NCBI GenBank assembly: GCA_013821865.1 | Contig: PNJM01000024.1 | Location: 1-16,395, forward strand | DNA length: 16,395 nucleotides | Direction of reading: 5' to 3' | Origin: Rhodocyclaceae bacterium | GTDB taxonomy: Bacteria > Pseudomonadota > Gammaproteobacteria > Burkholderiales > Rhodocyclaceae | Shown: positions 14,613 through 16,395 of the stretch, piece after piece | Layout of the letters: each line of letters begins with the position of its first letter | Position numbering within the stretch: position 1 is the first letter of the stretch | Translations under genes and position numbers: made by a program | The notes under the pieces: generated by a model | The model's database searches: none | What the model saw: the letters and a program-made list of their open reading frames with translations, nothing else | What the model was told of the DNA's origin: nothing

Positions 14613-16355
14613 CTAGGCTGCGTTCCGCGTCTTCAGCGCGGACTGTTTCTGCCACATGTTCTGCCGGTGCCGCGCCAGGTGCAGCGGCGTCCACGCGTGC
14701 GGCACGCGATGGACGAAGTGGTAGCGCGCGACGTGGTAGCTCGGATCGAAGCCGTAGAAATTCAGCTTCATGCGCGCCAGCTCCTCCTGCCGGTGGGCTT
14801 CGAGCGGCTTCATCGCCTCGTCGCGGGCGCGGGCGGCACGCTTCTCTTCCAGCAATTGCGCGAGATCGGGCCGCGCCGCCAGTTCGGCCGCGAGCTTGCG
14901 CACCTGCGCCGCGAATGCCGGCACGTCGGCGCCGAAGCAGTCGTCGATAAGGCCCTGCTCCACGGCCTGCCGCGCGCCGATGGGCAGGCGGTTCTGTGTG
15001 ATGGCATGCGCCCGCTCCCAGCCGACGCGGCGCGGCAGGAGGTAGGTCCAGTACTCCGAGCCGTAGAGGTTGCCCATGCCCTTGTAGTGCGGGTTGAGGA
15101 TGACGCCCTCGCGCGCCAGCACGCGATCCGCCGTCAGCGCCAGGAAGACGCCGCCGGCGCCGGCATTGCCCTGCATCGCGGCGACGACGTAATGCGTGCC
15201 GCACTCCAGGATGGCGCGGCAGAGGTCGTCCATGGCGTTGATGTTGGCCCACGACTCGTCGGCGGGACTGTCGGCCGTCTCGATCGTGTTGAGGTGGATG
15301 CCGTTCGACCAGAAGTCCGGCCCGCCCATGAGTACGATGACCTGCGTCTCGCTCTTCGCGGCCTCGATGAAGGCGTCGCGCAGGCGCAGGCAGTCCGCCG
15401 TCGACATCGCGCCGTTATAGAAGTCGAAGTGGAGATAGCCGACGCCGTCGGCTTCTTCGTAGGCAATGTCCTGCCAGGTCGATGCGTCGCGTCGCGGCAG
15501 CACCGGCAGCGCCGATTCGGGCACGTTTGCGATGGCCTCCCCCAGCGCCTGCGCCGCCGGCAGCTTGAAGGTTGGCTCCTCCGCCTTTTGCTTCGCATGC
15601 GTGATCCACACCGCCCCATCGACCGTGGCACGGCAGACGGCGCCGTTTCTCCGTGCCAGGATCGCTCCCGGCTTCGGGCCGCGCAGCGTGCCATCGGGCC
15701 GGGCATTGAACAGCCAGCATTCCGCGTCGCCGATGCGGTCCGGCACGCCCGGGAAGCTGTCGGATGCGCGCATCTTGCGCAGCACCGTGGCGGTGTCGTC
15801 GCGCGCCCAGTCGATGCGGCGCTCCTCCTGCTTCATGGGCGGCCGCTCGCTGCCCCGCACATCCGGCCTGGCGTAGTCGAGCGGCTCGGGAACAAAGCCG
15901 CCCCGCCCGAATTTCTCCACCGCTTCGAGCACGGCCGCCGTGGCGGCTTCCGTCACTTCGTTGCGGTAGAGGCTGCTCTTGCGCGCATCGCGCATGGGGA
16001 ATGTCCGCGCCGCCCAGATGTCGCCGCCGTCCATCACGGCATTGGCCTGCAGCACCGTGACGCCCCATTCTTTCTCGCCTTCGAGAATCGCCCAGTCGAG
16101 CGACGACGGTCCGCGGTCCCCCTTGATGCCAGGATGCACGACGAGGCAGAGATGGTTGCGCCAGACCTGCTGCGGGATGGCCCGCTTGAGGAAGGGCGCA
16201 ATGACCAGGTCGGGCCGGAACAGTGCCACCGCCTCGATGGCGACGACGTCATTGATGTCGAACTCGATCGACACCTCGTGGCCGCGTTCGGTCAGCTCGA
16301 CATAGAGCCGCTGGGCGAGGCTGTTGAAGGAATGGGTGAGGAACAGGATGCGCAT
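14613..16355 (-). CDS. hoxX: Hydrogenase maturation protein HoxX/HypX (formyl-CoA/CO-forming)
   Basis: This 580-residue two-domain protein supplies the active-site CO ligand under aerobic conditions. In studied homologues the N-terminal half takes a formyl group from N10-formyl-tetrahydrofolate and passes it to CoA, and the C-terminal crotonase-like half releases CO from formyl-CoA. Here residues 1-280 form the formyltransferase-like part (MRILFLTHSFNSLAQRLY, and NHLCLVVHPG at 68-76 followed by KGDRGPSSLDWAI at 78-90). About 290-490 is the enoyl-CoA hydratase/isomerase-like part (YLHFDFYNGAMSTADCLRLR, GGPDFWSNGIHLN near 341-353, MQGNAGAGGVFLALTADRVL, NPHYKGMGNLYGSEYWTY). The length and both halves are normal for the family. 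The ATG at 16355 overlaps the hypE stop by one base (TGATG), indicating translational coupling. hoxA follows after 11 bases. HoxX occurs mainly with O2-tolerant hydrogenases, agreeing with the hoxK cysteine pattern. Confidence 0.93.
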   Translation of the reverse strand: MRILFLTHSFNSLAQRLYVELTERGHEVSIEFDINDVVAIEAVALFRPDLVIAPFLKRAIPQQVWRNHLCLVVHPGIKGDRGPSSLDWAILEGEKEWGVTVLQANAVMDGGDIWAARTFPMRDARKSSLYRNEVTEAATAAVLEAVEKFGRGGFVPEPLDYARPDVRGSERPPMKQEERRIDWARDDTATVLRKMRASDSFPGVPDRIGDAECWLFNARPDGTLRGPKPGAILARRNGAVCRATVDGAVWITHAKQKAEEPTFKLPAAQALGEAIANVPESALPVLPRRDASTWQDIAYEEADGVGYLHFDFYNGAMSTADCLRLRDAFIEAAKSETQVIVLMGGPDFWSNGIHLNTIETADSPADESWANINAMDDLCRAILECGTHYVVAAMQGNAGAGGVFLALTADRVLAREGVILNPHYKGMGNLYGSEYWTYLLPRRVGWERAHAITQNRLPIGARQAVEQGLIDDCFGADVPAFAAQVRKLAAELAARPDLAQLLEEKRAARARDEAMKPLEAHRQEELARMKLNFYGFDPSYHVARYHFVHRVPHAWTPLHLARHRQNMWQKQSALKTRNAA

Positions 16356-16395
16356 CAGCAGATCCGCGGCAGCTGCTCGCCCGTGAGCCAGTCGA
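16355..16395 (-). CDS. hypE: Hydrogenase maturation protein HypE, last codons only
   Basis: Only the final 12 residues are in the window, DWLTGEQLPRIC, followed by TGA at 16357-16355. The end Pro-Arg-Ile-Cys is the hallmark C-terminus of HypE. Its terminal cysteine is carbamoylated by HypF and dehydrated to a thiocyanate that becomes a CN ligand of the NiFe site. The stop overlaps the hoxX start. The identification rests on this short tail plus gene order. Confidence 0.85.
   Translation of the reverse strand, partial: DWLTGEQLPRIC

Overview
The window is high-GC proteobacterial DNA. Its two ends are parts of a membrane-bound [NiFe]-hydrogenase locus, both read on the minus strand. The right end holds the last codons of hypE, then hoxX (hypX) and hoxA. 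The left end holds the first 72 codons of the hydrogenase small-subunit gene hoxK. The order hypE-hoxX-hoxA, the RpoN-type promoters and the HoxK sequence resemble the hox loci of Betaproteobacteria such as Ralstonia/Cupriavidus and Rhodocyclales. The host is therefore probably a betaproteobacterium able to oxidise H2 in the presence of oxygen. This placement is inferred from protein resemblance and gene order, not from a marker gene.

Layout from left to right. 1-216 (-): hoxK start, with a twin-arginine signal and the extra cysteine typical of O2-tolerant enzymes, behind a clear sigma-54 promoter. 408-1052 (-): an unrecognised gene resembling a degenerate receiver-domain protein, behind a second sigma-54-like promoter with the same 13-base core. 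1282-1334: a nearly perfect 53-base palindrome. 1342-2463 (+): decayed DNA in which a truncated nnrU is joined to the C-terminal part of prfC (release factor 3), followed by a nested-palindrome repeat element. 2660-7203 (+): a selfish-gene or toxin-antitoxin-like cluster. It contains two AAA/DUF4143 ATPases, a winged-helix/nucleotidyltransferase fusion, an ORF6N (phage antirepressor-type) protein, a frameshifted DUF4160-like remnant, a DUF2442 protein and a small orphan antitoxin-like ORF. The first three genes each have a palindrome built into the promoter, and a 25-base near-identical direct repeat brackets the cluster. 7458-12422 (+): a 1654-residue SF1 (UPF1/DNA2-like) helicase fused to a Vsr/MTES_1575-type nuclease. 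12415-13119 (-): an HNH-like zinc-finger protein whose end overlaps the helicase gene tail to tail. 13147-16395 (-): hoxA, hoxX and the end of hypE.

How it fits together. HypE and HoxX act in assembling the Ni-Fe active-site ligands. HoxA is the sigma-54-dependent activator and would be expected to act on the two -24/-12 promoters at the left end, which lie upstream of the receiver-like gene and of hoxK. About 11.8 kb of accessory DNA, partly decayed and partly defence or toxin-antitoxin-like, separates the regulatory and maturation genes from the structural operon. The best candidates for an undescribed system are the giant helicase-nuclease with its convergent HNH partner, and the set of palindrome-controlled ATPase and nucleotidyltransferase genes.
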